Of a stretch of DNA of 36,920 nt, positions 26,565-34,666 are shown piece after piece (the first letter of the stretch is position 1; every line of letters begins with the position of its first letter). Location of the stretch: NCBI GenBank assembly GCA_035937135.1, contig DASYVL010000112.1, forward strand, positions 1 to 36,920. The letters are read 5' to 3'. Under the pieces are notes generated by a model. That model had not been told where the DNA came from, did not search any database, and was given only the letters and a program-made list of their open reading frames with translations. Source of the DNA: Terriglobales bacterium (GTDB lineage Bacteria; Acidobacteriota; Terriglobia; Terriglobales; Acidobacteriaceae). The position numbers and the translations under genes are program-made.

Positions 26565-27386
26565 TCACGAGGAGGAGGAGGAGGAAGAGCCGGCCTCGAG
26601 CACGGATGCCTCGGGCTCGGCAGCCTCTTCCTCTGTCTTCTTGGGAGCCCGCCGGTGCGCGGAAGGGTCCGGCGCCGGCTCGTGCGCAGGGTCATAGAAC
26701 AGGATGCGCGAACAGGAATCGCAGGTCATGATCTGCGCGTTGCTCTTCACGTCGTTATAGGTCTGGGGGCGCAGCAGGACGTTGCACGCCGCGCACGTCT
26801 GTGCCCGCGCCTCCGCCACCGCCGTGTTGCGCGCGTGGAGCACCCGGTCGTAGTGCTCCAGGACGTCGGTGGCGACTCCCACGCGCAGCGTCTCGCGCCG
26901 GGCATTCTGCTCCGCCAGCAGGTTCTCGTCCTCCGCGGTGCGCGCCCGCGCCTCCGCTTTTTCCTTCTCGATCTCCGAGGTTTCCGCCCGCAGTTCGGTT
27001 TCGGCCGCCTTCTGCGCCGCCTCCCGGGCTTCTGAGTCCACCATCCCTTCCAGGATCTTGTCCTCGCAGGCCCGGATGTGCTGCTCCTCGAACTCGATCT
27101 CGTGCAGCAGCGCCTTATACTGCTCGTTGGTCTTCACCGCCAGGGACTGCTCGCGGTACTTGGAGATTTTTCCCCGGTGGTCCTGGATTTCGGTTTCGAA
27201 CTTCCGGCGGACGGCCTGATTGGCGGTCAGGCCCTGCTGCGCCTTTTCGATCTGTGCCTGGGTCCCGGCCAGCTTGGCCTCGATGACGGCGACCCGGCGG
27301 GGCAGGGTGGCAATCTCTTCCCGCAGGCGAGCGACTTCCCCGTCCGCCTGCTGCAAGGCAATCAGCTTTTCCAGGTCTGGGTGCAT
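26565..27386 (-). CDS. Coiled-coil zinc-ribbon protein (DUF164/CdsZ-like family)
   Basis: This 273-residue protein has a long antiparallel coiled coil (about 5-180, beginning MHPDLEKLIALQQADGEVAR and including KISKYREQSLAVKTNEQYKA) and a C-terminal zinc ribbon made of CAACNVLL and CDSCSRILFY. This is the DUF164 pattern (zf-RING_7), which includes chlamydial CdsZ; in most bacteria its role is unknown, with links to nucleic-acid or complex assembly suggested. The last ~45 residues are acidic and end in a run of eight serines with one interruption, encoded by a GAG/GGA-type triplet repeat. The frame stays open far upstream through the opposite-strand protease, but the start is the ATG at 27386. 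Confidence 0.88.
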   Translation of the reverse strand: MHPDLEKLIALQQADGEVARLREEIATLPRRVAVIEAKLAGTQAQIEKAQQGLTANQAVRRKFETEIQDHRGKISKYREQSLAVKTNEQYKALLHEIEFEEQHIRACEDKILEGMVDSEAREAAQKAAETELRAETSEIEKEKAEARARTAEDENLLAEQNARRETLRVGVATDVLEHYDRVLHARNTAVAEARAQTCAACNVLLRPQTYNDVKSNAQIMTCDSCSRILFYDPAHEPAPDPSAHRRAPKKTEEEAAEPEASVLEAGSSSSSSS

Positions 27387-27503
27387 ACTTCTGCCCGTAA
27401 GGAGGGGAGTGGGCAAAGATTGTAGCACGCACACGCGCTCGGCATCGGCCCGCCCCACGGTGTAAACTTTCGCCCTTCGCAAGCTACCCAGGAGGAGCAA
27501 AGA

Positions 27504-29792
27504 GTGAAGCGGCTGATTACGATTCTGATCTGTTCGGCGGCTCTGTGGGGCCAGCAGCCGGCGCAAACACCGGCGCCCCAACTGACGGTGGAGGCCATCT
27601 TCGCCGAAGGCGGCCTGACCGGCCGCGCCCCGGAGACATTCAAGTGGAGTCCGGACGGTTCGCGACTCTCCTACGTGCAGCGCGACGACGCCGGCGAGCG
27701 CGGCGAGCTCATGTACCTGGACGCCGCCACCGGCAAGGCTGCGGTGCTGGTCTCCCGCGAAAAGCTCGCCGGCCTGGCGCCGGCCGCCCGCCAGCTCAAG
27801 GACGACCGCGAGCGCGAGCGCCGCTCGCGCTACTCCGTCGCTTCCTACCACTGGGCCCCGGACTCGCAGCACCTGCTCTTCGACTCTGGCGGCCAGCTCT
27901 GGTACTTCACCTTGCAGACGGGGACCGCGGTGCAGGCGACCTCCTCGCCCGATCCCAGCGGCGATCCCAAGTTCTCCCCCGACGGCAGCCGCATCGCCTA
28001 CGTGCGCAAGCACAACCTCTACGTGCGCCGGTTGGACAAGGACCGCGAGCGCCAGCTCACCCACGACCAGGACGACGCCGTCCTCAACGGCGAGGTGGAC
28101 TGGGTCTATGCCGAGGAGCTGGACGTGCGCAGCAACTACTTCTGGTCGCCCAGCGGCAACCACATCGCCTTCTTGCAGATGAATGAAACCCCGGTGCCCG
28201 GCTATCCCATTACCGACTTTATTCCCACGCATCCCACGGTGGATTTTCAGAAGTATCCCAAGGCCGGCGATCCTAACCCGGCGGTGCGCCTGGGGGTGGT
28301 GGATACGGCGACGGGGAAGAGCCTGAAGTGGATCACGCTGCCGCCGCAGGCGCGCGAGACAGATGAGGCCGGCACCCGGCCCCGCGAGGCCAAGGACCTC
28401 TACATCCCGCGCTTCGGCTGGGTGCGCGACGGGCTGCTCTGGGCCCAGGTGCTGAACCGCGCCCAGGACCGCCTCGACCTCTACTTCGTGGACGTCGCCT
28501 CCGGCCGCTGCCAGCTCATGCTCTCCGAAAAGAGCGACGCCTGGGTCGAGGTCAACGACAACTTCCGCATCCTGCGCTCCGGCGACCGCTTTCTTTGGTC
28601 GAGCTGGCGCGATGGCTACACGCATCTTTATCTCTACCGCTTCCAGGAGGGCAATCCGCCCGCTCCCGGCGCCACGCTCGAGAAGCAGCTTACCCGCGGC
28701 GACTTCGAGACCTTTGGCATCCAGGCAGTGGATGAGGACGCCGGCGTCGTCTACCTCATCGCCAACCAGGGCGACGCCCGCGAGCGCCACCTGTATTCGG
28801 TGAAGCTCGATGGCTCGGATTTCCGCCGCGTCTCGCGAGAGCCGGGGACGCACAGCGCCAACTTCTCCCCGGACGCCCGCCACTACGTGGACAACTACTC
28901 CGCGGTCATGACCCCGCCGCAGCTCTCGTTCTGCGCCACCGGCGGCACATGCCAGAAGTTCTGGGAGGCGCGCAGCCTCGCCGCCTACAACCTGATTGCA
29001 CCCAAGTTCGTGGACTTCAAAGCCGAAGACGGCACCGTGCTGCACGGGGTGCTGCTGGCGCCCCCCGGCTTCTCCGGCGCGGCCGCGCACTCGCTGCCGC
29101 TGCTCCTCAACCCCTATGGCGGGCCGGGCGGGCAAACGGTGCGCAACGCCTGGGGCGACACAACCTTCCTCTTCCACCAGATCCTGGCTCGGGAGGGTAC
29201 CGCCCTGCTGCAGGTGGACAACCGCGGCATGGGCGCCCGTGGCCAGAAGTTCACCATCGCGCTGCGCCGCAACTTCGGCGAAGTCGAATTGAAGGACCAG
29301 CTGACCGCGCTCGACCAGGCGCTCGCCGCTAATCCCATGCTCGATTCCAAGCGCATCGGCTTCTGGGGATGGAGCTATGGCGGATACATGACGCTCTACG
29401 CGCTCACCCACTCCGGCCGTTTCACCGCGGGCGTCGCCGTGGCCCCGGTCACCGACTGGCGCGACTACGACTCCATCTACACCGAACGCTACATGGGATT
29501 GCCGCAGGAGAATGCCGCAGGTTACAAGAACAGCTCTCCTGTGAACTCGGCCGCCAACCTGCAAGGGCGCCTCCTCATCGTCCACGGCACCAGCGACGAC
29601 AACGTTCACATGCAGAACACCCTGCAGATGGTGCAGGCGCTCGTCGCCGCCGGCAAGCCCTTCGACCTGGCGCTCTATCCGCGCAAGACCCACGGCATCG
29701 CCGGCGCCGTGGCCCGCACGCACCTGTTCACCCGCATCCAAAGGCACTTCGAGCAGAACCTGATGAACGCGCCGCGGGCAGAGAGTCACTGA
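27504..29792 (+). CDS. Secreted dipeptidyl-peptidase IV-like serine protease (S9B)
   Basis: This 762-residue exported protease cleaves dipeptides from N termini in its family. A signal peptide is followed by an eight-bladed propeller (about 40-490) and an alpha/beta-hydrolase domain (about 505-755). The catalytic Ser is in GWSYGGYM (near 624), Asp in GTSDDNVH (near 698) and His in KTHGIAG (near 731). The DPP4 glutamate motif that binds the free N terminus is present as DWVYAEELDV: the first Glu of the usual EEE is Ala but the two key Glu remain. The start is GTG at 27504, six bases after GGAGGAG. The next gene starts five bases after the stop. Peptide nutrition is the likely role. Confidence 0.93.
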   Translation: MKRLITILICSAALWGQQPAQTPAPQLTVEAIFAEGGLTGRAPETFKWSPDGSRLSYVQRDDAGERGELMYLDAATGKAAVLVSREKLAGLAPAARQLKDDRERERRSRYSVASYHWAPDSQHLLFDSGGQLWYFTLQTGTAVQATSSPDPSGDPKFSPDGSRIAYVRKHNLYVRRLDKDRERQLTHDQDDAVLNGEVDWVYAEELDVRSNYFWSPSGNHIAFLQMNETPVPGYPITDFIPTHPTVDFQKYPKAGDPNPAVRLGVVDTATGKSLKWITLPPQARETDEAGTRPREAKDLYIPRFGWVRDGLLWAQVLNRAQDRLDLYFVDVASGRCQLMLSEKSDAWVEVNDNFRILRSGDRFLWSSWRDGYTHLYLYRFQEGNPPAPGATLEKQLTRGDFETFGIQAVDEDAGVVYLIANQGDARERHLYSVKLDGSDFRRVSREPGTHSANFSPDARHYVDNYSAVMTPPQLSFCATGGTCQKFWEARSLAAYNLIAPKFVDFKAEDGTVLHGVLLAPPGFSGAAAHSLPLLLNPYGGPGGQTVRNAWGDTTFLFHQILAREGTALLQVDNRGMGARGQKFTIALRRNFGEVELKDQLTALDQALAANPMLDSKRIGFWGWSYGGYMTLYALTHSGRFTAGVAVAPVTDWRDYDSIYTERYMGLPQENAAGYKNSSPVNSAANLQGRLLIVHGTSDDNVHMQNTLQMVQALVAAGKPFDLALYPRKTHGIAGAVARTHLFTRIQRHFEQNLMNAPRAESH

Positions 29793-29797
29793 ACCTC

Positions 29798-30649
29798 ATG
29801 CCTGACCCCACGCCACGCACCCTCACCCTGGGCGACTTCGAGCTGACCGTTTTCTCCGACGGCACCTACTTCCTCGACGGCGGCAACTTCTTCGGCGTGG
29901 TCCCCAAGGTCCTGTGGGAAAAGAAGATGAAACCCGACGAGCAGAATCGCGTGCCCGTGGGGCTGAATTCGCTCTTGATCCGCGACGGCAAGCACACGGT
30001 CCTGGTCGAGACCGGCATCGGCAACAAGCTCGACCCGCGCATGACCAAGATCTTCGCGCCCCAGGCCAAGCTGATGGACAGCCTGGCCGCCGCCAAGGTC
30101 GCGCCCGAGGAAATCGACGTGGTCATCAACACTCATTTGCATTTCGACCACTGCGGCTGGAACACGGTGCGCCAGGGAGATCACGTCGTGGCCACCTTTC
30201 CAAAAGCGCAGTACTACGTGCAAGAGGGGGAGTGGCGCCACGGCTCGCAGCAGCACGAGCGCGACCGCATCAGCTACCTCAGCGAGAACTACGACCCGCT
30301 CATCCAGGCCGGCAAGATGCATCTGCTGCAGGGCGACCAGGAGCTCCTCCCCGGAATCTCGGTGAAGGTCTATCCCGGCCACACGCGCCACATGCAGGCG
30401 GTGATGCTGAAGAGCCAGGGCAAGCGCGCGTGCTACGTCAGCGACCTCATCCCCACCACCGCCCACCTCGATCTCACCTGGGTGATGGCCTTCGACCTGT
30501 TCCCGCTCGAGACCATCGAGAGCCGCAAGCGCGTCTACGAGTACGCCCTGCCCGAGAAGTGGCTGATGATCTTCACCCACGATCCGGTGACGCCCTGGGC
30601 GTATCTGGAGTCGCCCGAGCCGGGGAAGATCGTGGCTGTTCCGGTCTGA
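29798..30649 (+). CDS. Metallo-beta-lactamase-fold hydrolase
   Basis: This 283-residue protein has the zinc-binding MBL signature THLHFDHCGWN (His-x-His-x-Asp-His, near 112-117). Later ligands are His in GHTRHMQ, Asp in YVSDLIPT and His in FTHDP. The pattern fits the lactonase/quorum-quenching-like branch of the superfamily, but the substrate cannot be deduced; glyoxalase II or aryl-sulfatase-type functions are not excluded. There is no signal peptide. The frame is open upstream into the protease gene, but MPDPTPRTLTLGDFELTVFS is the natural start, five bases after the protease stop, so the two are co-transcribed. It converges with dusB with two bases between stops. Confidence 0.88.
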   Translation: MPDPTPRTLTLGDFELTVFSDGTYFLDGGNFFGVVPKVLWEKKMKPDEQNRVPVGLNSLLIRDGKHTVLVETGIGNKLDPRMTKIFAPQAKLMDSLAAAKVAPEEIDVVINTHLHFDHCGWNTVRQGDHVVATFPKAQYYVQEGEWRHGSQQHERDRISYLSENYDPLIQAGKMHLLQGDQELLPGISVKVYPGHTRHMQAVMLKSQGKRACYVSDLIPTTAHLDLTWVMAFDLFPLETIESRKRVYEYALPEKWLMIFTHDPVTPWAYLESPEPGKIVAVPV

Positions 30650-30651
30650 CT

Positions 30652-31716
30652 CTAACCAGCCGCAGGAACCGGGTGGTGGTCCGCAGCGAAGAAGCGGTCC
30701 ACCTTCTCCAGGATCTCCTGCTCGGTGCGCGCCCCGTACACCGCCTTGCGCAGCGCGCCGCCGTTCTGCACGCCGTAGGTGAACCAGGAGGCGAACTGCT
30801 TCATCTTGCCCGGGGCGCCCGGCATTTCTTCCTCCACCAGCCTCTCGAAGTAGCTGCGGATCATCTGGTAGCGGTCCTGCTCGCCCGGCGGCTCGTACTT
30901 TCCGGTCGCCTGGAACTGCGCGATCTGGCGGAAGATCCACGGATTCGACGCCGCGGTGCGTCCGATCATCACCGCGTCGCATCCCGTCTCGGCCACCATG
31001 GCGGCAGCATCCTCGGGCGTGCGGATGTCCCCGTTGCCCGTGACCGGGATCTTCACCGCCTGCTTCACCGCCGTGATCCAATCCCAGCGCGCCTGGCCGC
31101 TGTATCCCTGCTCGCGGGTGCGTGCGTGCAACGCCACGCCGTTCAGGCCGCAGTCTTCGGCCAGCCGCGCCAGCTCCACGCAGATGATCTCCTTCTCGTC
31201 CCACCCGGCGCGGAACTTCACCGTGAAGGGGATCTTCACCGCGGCGCGCACGCTTTCGAAAATCGAGTGGATGCGCGGCAGGTCGCGCAGCAGGCCGGAG
31301 CCCGCCGCGCACTTCACGACCTTCTTCGCCGGGCAGCCCAGGTTCAGGTCCACCAGGTCGAAGCCCAGACCCTCGACCAGGCGCGCGGCCTCGGCCAGCA
31401 CCCGCGGCTCGCCGCCAAAGAGCTGAGCCGAGATGGGATGCTCGTCGGGATAGAAGTGCAGGTAGCGGCGGGTCTTGGCGTCGCGGTCGCGCAGCACGCC
31501 CTCGGCCGAGGTGAACTCGGTCATGATGAGTCCGCAGTCGCCCAGGTTACGGATGAAGCGGCGGAAGACCGTGTCCGTCAGCCCCGCCATGGGCGCCAGC
31601 ACCGTGGCCGGGCGGATCTCGACCGCGCCCAGGCGCACCGAGGCCGGAACCGCCACGGCCTGTGTGGCACAGCCCTCCGCGGCTGTGCGCAGCAGGTTTT
31701 CCCAGAACTTCTGCAT
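30652..31716 (-). CDS. dusB: tRNA-dihydrouridine synthase B
   Basis: DusB reduces a uridine in the tRNA D-loop using FMN and NADPH. The TIM-barrel motifs are VLAPMAGLTD, MTEFTSAEG, LNLGCPAKKV (catalytic Cys), VKFRAGWDE, HARTREQGYSG and IPVTGNGDIRTPEDA. With the ATG at 31716 the protein has 354 residues. The first ~30 are unusual because they include RTAAEGCATQA, encoded by a palindromic repeat (31661-31690). A GTG at 31638 would give 328 residues, the normal size, but neither start has a good ribosome site. The core enzyme looks intact. The gene is opposite mscL, which starts 63 bp away. Confidence 0.94.
   Translation of the reverse strand: MQKFWENLLRTAAEGCATQAVAVPASVRLGAVEIRPATVLAPMAGLTDTVFRRFIRNLGDCGLIMTEFTSAEGVLRDRDAKTRRYLHFYPDEHPISAQLFGGEPRVLAEAARLVEGLGFDLVDLNLGCPAKKVVKCAAGSGLLRDLPRIHSIFESVRAAVKIPFTVKFRAGWDEKEIICVELARLAEDCGLNGVALHARTREQGYSGQARWDWITAVKQAVKIPVTGNGDIRTPEDAAAMVAETGCDAVMIGRTAASNPWIFRQIAQFQATGKYEPPGEQDRYQMIRSYFERLVEEEMPGAPGKMKQFASWFTYGVQNGGALRKAVYGARTEQEILEKVDRFFAADHHPVPAAG
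31661..31690. repeat. Hairpin repeat inside the 5' end of dusB
   Basis: GCACAGCC (31667-31674) pairs with GGCTGTGC (31681-31688). With its flank (GTGTGGCACAG...) it matches the first hairpin of the cluster at 13123-13150. On the minus strand it is read as RTAAEGCATQA in DusB. Confidence 0.65.
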
Positions 31717-31779
31717 TGGGGCTATTCTAACCGAGCTGTAGAGTGGCTAGAAATCGCTCCCCTCATCACGGAGGCCGCC

Positions 31780-32154
31780 ATGTACGGGGAATTCAAAGCT
31801 TTCCTGCTAAAGAACAATGTGATGTCGCTCGCCGTGGCCTTCATCATGGGCGCCGCCGTGGGCAAGGTGGTCTCGGCCCTGGTAGCGGATCTGATCATGC
31901 CCGTGCTCGGGATTTTTGCCTCCGGCGGCGAGTGGCGGCAGTTGGCCTTCCAGATCGGCGGCGCCAAGTTCCTGGTCGGCGATTTCCTGGGCAGCGTGCT
32001 CGACTTCATGGTGGTGGCCCTGGTGGTCTTCCTGATGGCCAGGAGCCTGCTCAAGCCCGCGCCTACGCCGGAGACCAAAATCTGCCCCTTCTGCCTGGAG
32101 GTCGTGGCCAAGGCGGCCACTCGCTGCAAGTTCTGCACCCAGGCCGTCGACTAA
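31780..32154 (+). CDS. mscL: Large-conductance mechanosensitive channel with C-terminal zinc ribbon
   Basis: MscL opens under membrane tension to release solutes after osmotic downshock. The 124-residue protein has the cytosolic N-terminal helix and first helix (MYGEFKAFLLKNNVMSLAVA, AFIMGAAVGKVVSALVADLI), the MP-glycine turn IMPVLG, a short periplasmic loop, and the second helix (LDFMVVALVVFLMARSLL). In place of the usual C-terminal helical bundle it ends with two CxxC knuckles (CPFCLEVV and CKFCTQ), i.e. a zinc-ribbon-like module. GGAGG lies five bases before the ATG at 31780. The frame is open far upstream but only this part is protein-like. Confidence 0.92.
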   Translation: MYGEFKAFLLKNNVMSLAVAFIMGAAVGKVVSALVADLIMPVLGIFASGGEWRQLAFQIGGAKFLVGDFLGSVLDFMVVALVVFLMARSLLKPAPTPETKICPFCLEVVAKAATRCKFCTQAVD

Positions 32155-32161
32155 AAAACAA

Positions 32162-32183
32162 AGCCCCCGCCGCAGCGGAGGCT
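32162..32183 (-). terminator. Terminator of rpmE
   Basis: AGCCCCCGC (32162-32170) pairs with GCGGAGGCT (32175-32183), with one mismatch and a four-base loop. On the minus strand it is followed by TTTGTTTTTT and lies 28 bases after the rpmE stop. It also follows the mscL stop by eight bases, but no T run exists in that direction. Confidence 0.7.
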
Positions 32184-32211
32184 CGAATCGCGTTCACCGC
32201 GAAGAAGGAAG

Positions 32212-32424
32212 TTACTTCTTTTCGACCTTGGCGTACTTGCGGCGGAAGCGCTCCACGCGCCCGGCGGTATCCAGCAGCTTCTGCTTGCCGGTATAGAAGG
32301 GATGGCAGTTGGAGCAGATTTCCAGATGGATGTCGCCCTTGTGGGTGGAGCGGGTGACGAAGGCGTTGCCGCAGGCACAGTGGACGCGCACTTCGTTGTA
32401 AGCGGGATGAATGCCGGCTTTCAT
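32212..32424 (-). CDS. rpmE: Ribosomal protein L31 (zinc-binding type)
   Basis: L31 sits at the central protuberance of the 50S subunit and bridges the subunits. The 70-residue protein has the standard start [20 protein letters not shown], the four zinc cysteines in CAC and CSNC, and the family motif HPFYTGKQK. The frame extends upstream to 32484 without support. The upstream stretch GAGGGGAG may serve as a somewhat distant ribosome site. Confidence 0.96.
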   Translation of the reverse strand: MKAGIHPAYNEVRVHCACGNAFVTRSTHKGDIHLEICSNCHPFYTGKQKLLDTAGRVERFRRKYAKVEKK

Positions 32425-32564
32425 GATGCGGGAAGCTCCCCTCGGGAAAGCTTTGATTTTACAGGAGCCTCGCGATTCCGGCAAACCGCGTCGGCTCCTG
32501 CCTACCGTTGGGGCTCACCAACCCGCCGGAGTAAGATTCCTCACCGTTTCGCGGAGACCAAGGC

Positions 32565-33242
32565 ATGGGAAAGGGCCATCTCAAATCCTGGATCACGGGA
32601 ATCCTCACCTGGCTGCTGCTGTTCCTGGTGGCCTTTCCGGTGAGCTGCGCGGGATCCTGGATCGTGCTTCAGGCGATTGGAATCCACCACGCCAAGCGGG
32701 AAGTTACGGGGGTGACTCCGGACATGTTTCCCATCCTGGTGATGACCCCGCAGCCGGGCTCCAGCACTCCCAAGGCGCAGATCGTCTACCAGAAGGATCT
32801 GGAAGAGTTCCTAACCAAGAATCCGCAGCACAGTTACCTGGTTCCCGCGGGGATGGAGGCGAGCCTCCAGAACCAGCTCATGCAGCAGAGCAGCATGAAC
32901 AAGAACCCGTCCGACTCCGGCACGCCGCCCTGGAGCGCCAGCTTCGAAGTGGAGCGCCTGCCCAACGGACACCAACTCCTGGAAGTGGACGCGCCGCCCT
33001 ATGACGATCTGCCCGACACCGGTTGGTACGAGGCCACCGACAAAGAGGTCATCCCGCGCTACCACAAGACCTATTCCGAGCTGGGGATGTCCATGGGCGC
33101 AAGCTTCCTGGCCGCGCCAGTGGCGGTCGTGCCGGGCATCCTGCTGGCCACGCTGGGCTTCTGGATCCTGCGGCGGATGCGACGCACCAAAGCTCAGCCT
33201 CCGGCCCCGGTGGTCCCTGCCCCGCCGCCTCCTTTGCAATGA
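32565..33242 (+). CDS. Hypothetical membrane protein with an extracytoplasmic domain
   Basis: I do not recognise this 225-residue protein. It has two transmembrane helices, one near the N terminus (about 12-40, ITGILTWLLLFLVAFPVSC) and one near the C terminus (about 180-203, PVAVVPGILLATLGFWIL). The ~135-residue domain between them would be outside the cytoplasm (VTGVTPDMFPILVMTPQPG, FLTKNPQHSYLVPAGMEASL, ERLPNGHQLLEVDAPPYDDL). A proline-rich cytosolic tail ends it. A GGAG ribosome site precedes the ATG. The domain may be a small alpha/beta fold; no catalytic motif is seen. Confidence 0.65.
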   Translation: MGKGHLKSWITGILTWLLLFLVAFPVSCAGSWIVLQAIGIHHAKREVTGVTPDMFPILVMTPQPGSSTPKAQIVYQKDLEEFLTKNPQHSYLVPAGMEASLQNQLMQQSSMNKNPSDSGTPPWSASFEVERLPNGHQLLEVDAPPYDDLPDTGWYEATDKEVIPRYHKTYSELGMSMGASFLAAPVAVVPGILLATLGFWILRRMRRTKAQPPAPVVPAPPPPLQ

Positions 33243-33274
33243 AAAACGGCAGGGAGCGAATCCCCGCCGCTTTT
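33242..33274. terminator. Bidirectional terminator between the hypothetical gene and HU
   Basis: CGGC-A-GGGA (33247-33255) pairs with TCCC-C-GCCG (33261-33269), with loop GCGAA. A5 precedes it and C-T4 follows, so a T run exists in both directions. It lies directly after both converging stops. Confidence 0.7.
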
Positions 33275-33290
33275 CCTGGGAAGAGACCGA

Positions 33291-33569
33291 CTACTTCTTG
33301 TTGACCGCCTGTTTGAGTTCGGCTCCGGGGGTGAACCTGGCGACTCGTCGGGCCGCGATGCTGATGGGTTTTCCCGTCTTGGGATTGCGGCCGGTGCGGG
33401 CGGCGCGCTGCGCCGTGGAAAAGCTTCCGAAGCCCACCAGGGTCACGCGGTTGCCTTTCTTGAGCGCGCTGGTGATGCCGCTCACCATGGCGTCCACGGC
33501 CGATGCCGCCTGGGTCTTGGTGATGCCCGCGGCTGCCGCCAGCCGGTCGATCATGTCGGCCTTGTTCAT
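33291..33569 (-). CDS. hup: HU-family DNA-binding protein
   Basis: This 92-residue histone-like protein bends and compacts DNA as a dimer. The sequence is canonical: MNKADMIDRLAAAAGITKTQ, VTLVGFGSFSTAQRAARTGR, NPKTGKPISIAARRVARFTP and GAELKQAVNKK. The intercalating-proline arm is NPKTGKPI. Full length with no tail. A candidate promoter lies ~55-85 bp upstream. Confidence 0.97.
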   Translation of the reverse strand: MNKADMIDRLAAAAGITKTQAASAVDAMVSGITSALKKGNRVTLVGFGSFSTAQRAARTGRNPKTGKPISIAARRVARFTPGAELKQAVNKK

Positions 33570-33622
33570 CGTATGACCGCCTCTCCGGACGGTTCCGCGG
33601 GGGCGGGACCGCCACGGCGCGC

Positions 33623-33652
33623 TATTTAGCTCCCCTTCTTCGCTCTTGTCAA
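33623..33652 (-). promoter_or_regulatory. Probable promoter of the HU gene
   Basis: On the minus strand a perfect TTGACA (33652-33647) is followed after 18 bp by TAAATA (33628-33623), a weak -10 box. The leader to the HU ATG would be ~48 nt. Coordinates may be off by one base. Confidence 0.45.
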
Positions 33653-33761
33653 GAAACTGACGATGCGCGGCTTGCTTGCGGCCTGCGGCGAGAGTAAAGT
33701 CGATGGCGTGCGCGCGTGATTCTTCAGCGCCGCGAGACTTTTCTTCCCGTCAGGTGCTGGC

Positions 33762-34532
33762 TTGGCCAACGCTGCCTCCCCTGCTTGTCCGCTGTGCGAA
33801 GGTTCGGGATGGAAGCCGGTTGCCGGCGGCGGCCCGGGCCAGCCGCGCCGCGTGACCCGCTGTGACTGCATGGCCGAGGCCCGCACCCAGCGCCTGCTCG
33901 ACGCCGCGCGCATCCCCGCTCGCTACGAGCACTGCGAACTCACCAACTTCGACCCGCCCCGCGGCCCTCATTTCGAGCCGCTGTCGAACGCCCGCCTGCA
34001 GGCCGGACGCTTCGTCGAGGAGTATCCGGTCGAAAAGACCGGTCTGCTGCTGGTCGGCTCCATCGGCGTGGGCAAGACCCACCTGGCCGTGGGCGTCCTC
34101 AAGGAGCTCATCGCGAGCAAGGGCATTTCCTGCCTCTTCTACGACTACCGCGAGCTGCTCAAGGAGATCCAGAACTCCTACAACGCGTCGGTCCAGACCA
34201 CCGAGCTCGAAGTGCTGCGCCCGGTCTTCGACGCTGAGGTACTGGCGCTCGACGAGCTGGGCGCGGTGAAGCCCACGGAGTGGGTGTGGGACACGGTCAG
34301 CCTCATCCTGAACACGCGCTACAACGACAAGCGCGCCACCATCATCACCACCAACTTCCCGGACGAGGCGGAAAGCACCGGGCTGAGCAAGGAGCAGCAC
34401 GCGGGGCGCCAAGTGACCCTGGGCGACCGCATCGGCGAGCGCATGCGCTCCCGCCTGCACGAGATGTGCCGTACGGTCCAGATGCAGGGCGAGGACTTCC
34501 GCAAGCGCGTCAAGAGCGCCAGCTTCCGATGA
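33762..34532 (+). CDS. DnaC/DnaI/IstB-like ATPase (putative helicase loader)
   Basis: This 256-residue AAA+ ATPase has an N-terminal zinc module ([11 protein letters not shown] and RCDC) of the type seen in DnaI/DnaC-like loaders. The ATPase core has Walker [12 protein letters not shown] (near 100-110), Walker [10 protein letters not shown], sensor-1 ATIITTNFP and the arginine-containing [12 protein letters not shown]. Family members load the replicative helicase; IstB relatives assist transposition, but no transposase lies nearby, so a loader role is favoured. The start appears to be TTG at 33762, behind CAGGTG. It is a single-gene unit followed by a kinase gene with its own promoter. Confidence 0.9.
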   Translation: MANAASPACPLCEGSGWKPVAGGGPGQPRRVTRCDCMAEARTQRLLDAARIPARYEHCELTNFDPPRGPHFEPLSNARLQAGRFVEEYPVEKTGLLLVGSIGVGKTHLAVGVLKELIASKGISCLFYDYRELLKEIQNSYNASVQTTELEVLRPVFDAEVLALDELGAVKPTEWVWDTVSLILNTRYNDKRATIITTNFPDEAESTGLSKEQHAGRQVTLGDRIGERMRSRLHEMCRTVQMQGEDFRKRVKSASFR

Positions 34533-34570
34533 GCCCAACCCCTAGGCTGGATTCTGCATCTACCTCTTCC

Positions 34571-34599
34571 TTGACACCCAGCACAGCGCACCCTAACTT
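34571..34599 (+). promoter_or_regulatory. Probable promoter of the second Ser/Thr kinase gene
   Basis: A perfect TTGACA (34571-34576) is 17 bp from TAACTT (34594-34599), which keeps the key A2 and T6 of the -10 box. The start would be near 34606. Confidence 0.45.
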
Positions 34600-34613
34600 T
34601 GCCTGTCTCTCAC

Positions 34614-34628
34614 TGAACCTTAAGTTCA
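34614..34628. promoter_or_regulatory. Inverted repeat just downstream of the kinase promoter
   Basis: TGAAC-CTTAA-GTTCA is a perfect 5-bp inverted repeat about eight bases after the predicted transcription start. It could be an operator, but the arms are short. Confidence 0.3.
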
Positions 34629-34666
34629 ACCCAAATGCATAGGCCTGAACGCCTGGGGAGAAGCCT

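Noticed and set aside
27387-29789. Very long minus-strand open frame joined to the zinc-ribbon gene
   Set aside because: It lies opposite the protease gene, and its translation is His/Val/Gly-rich shadow of a high-GC gene. The real gene starts at 27386.
29914-31779. Long plus-strand open frame leading into mscL
   Set aside because: It runs through the hydrolase gene in another frame and then opposite dusB. Only the last 124 codons are protein-like.
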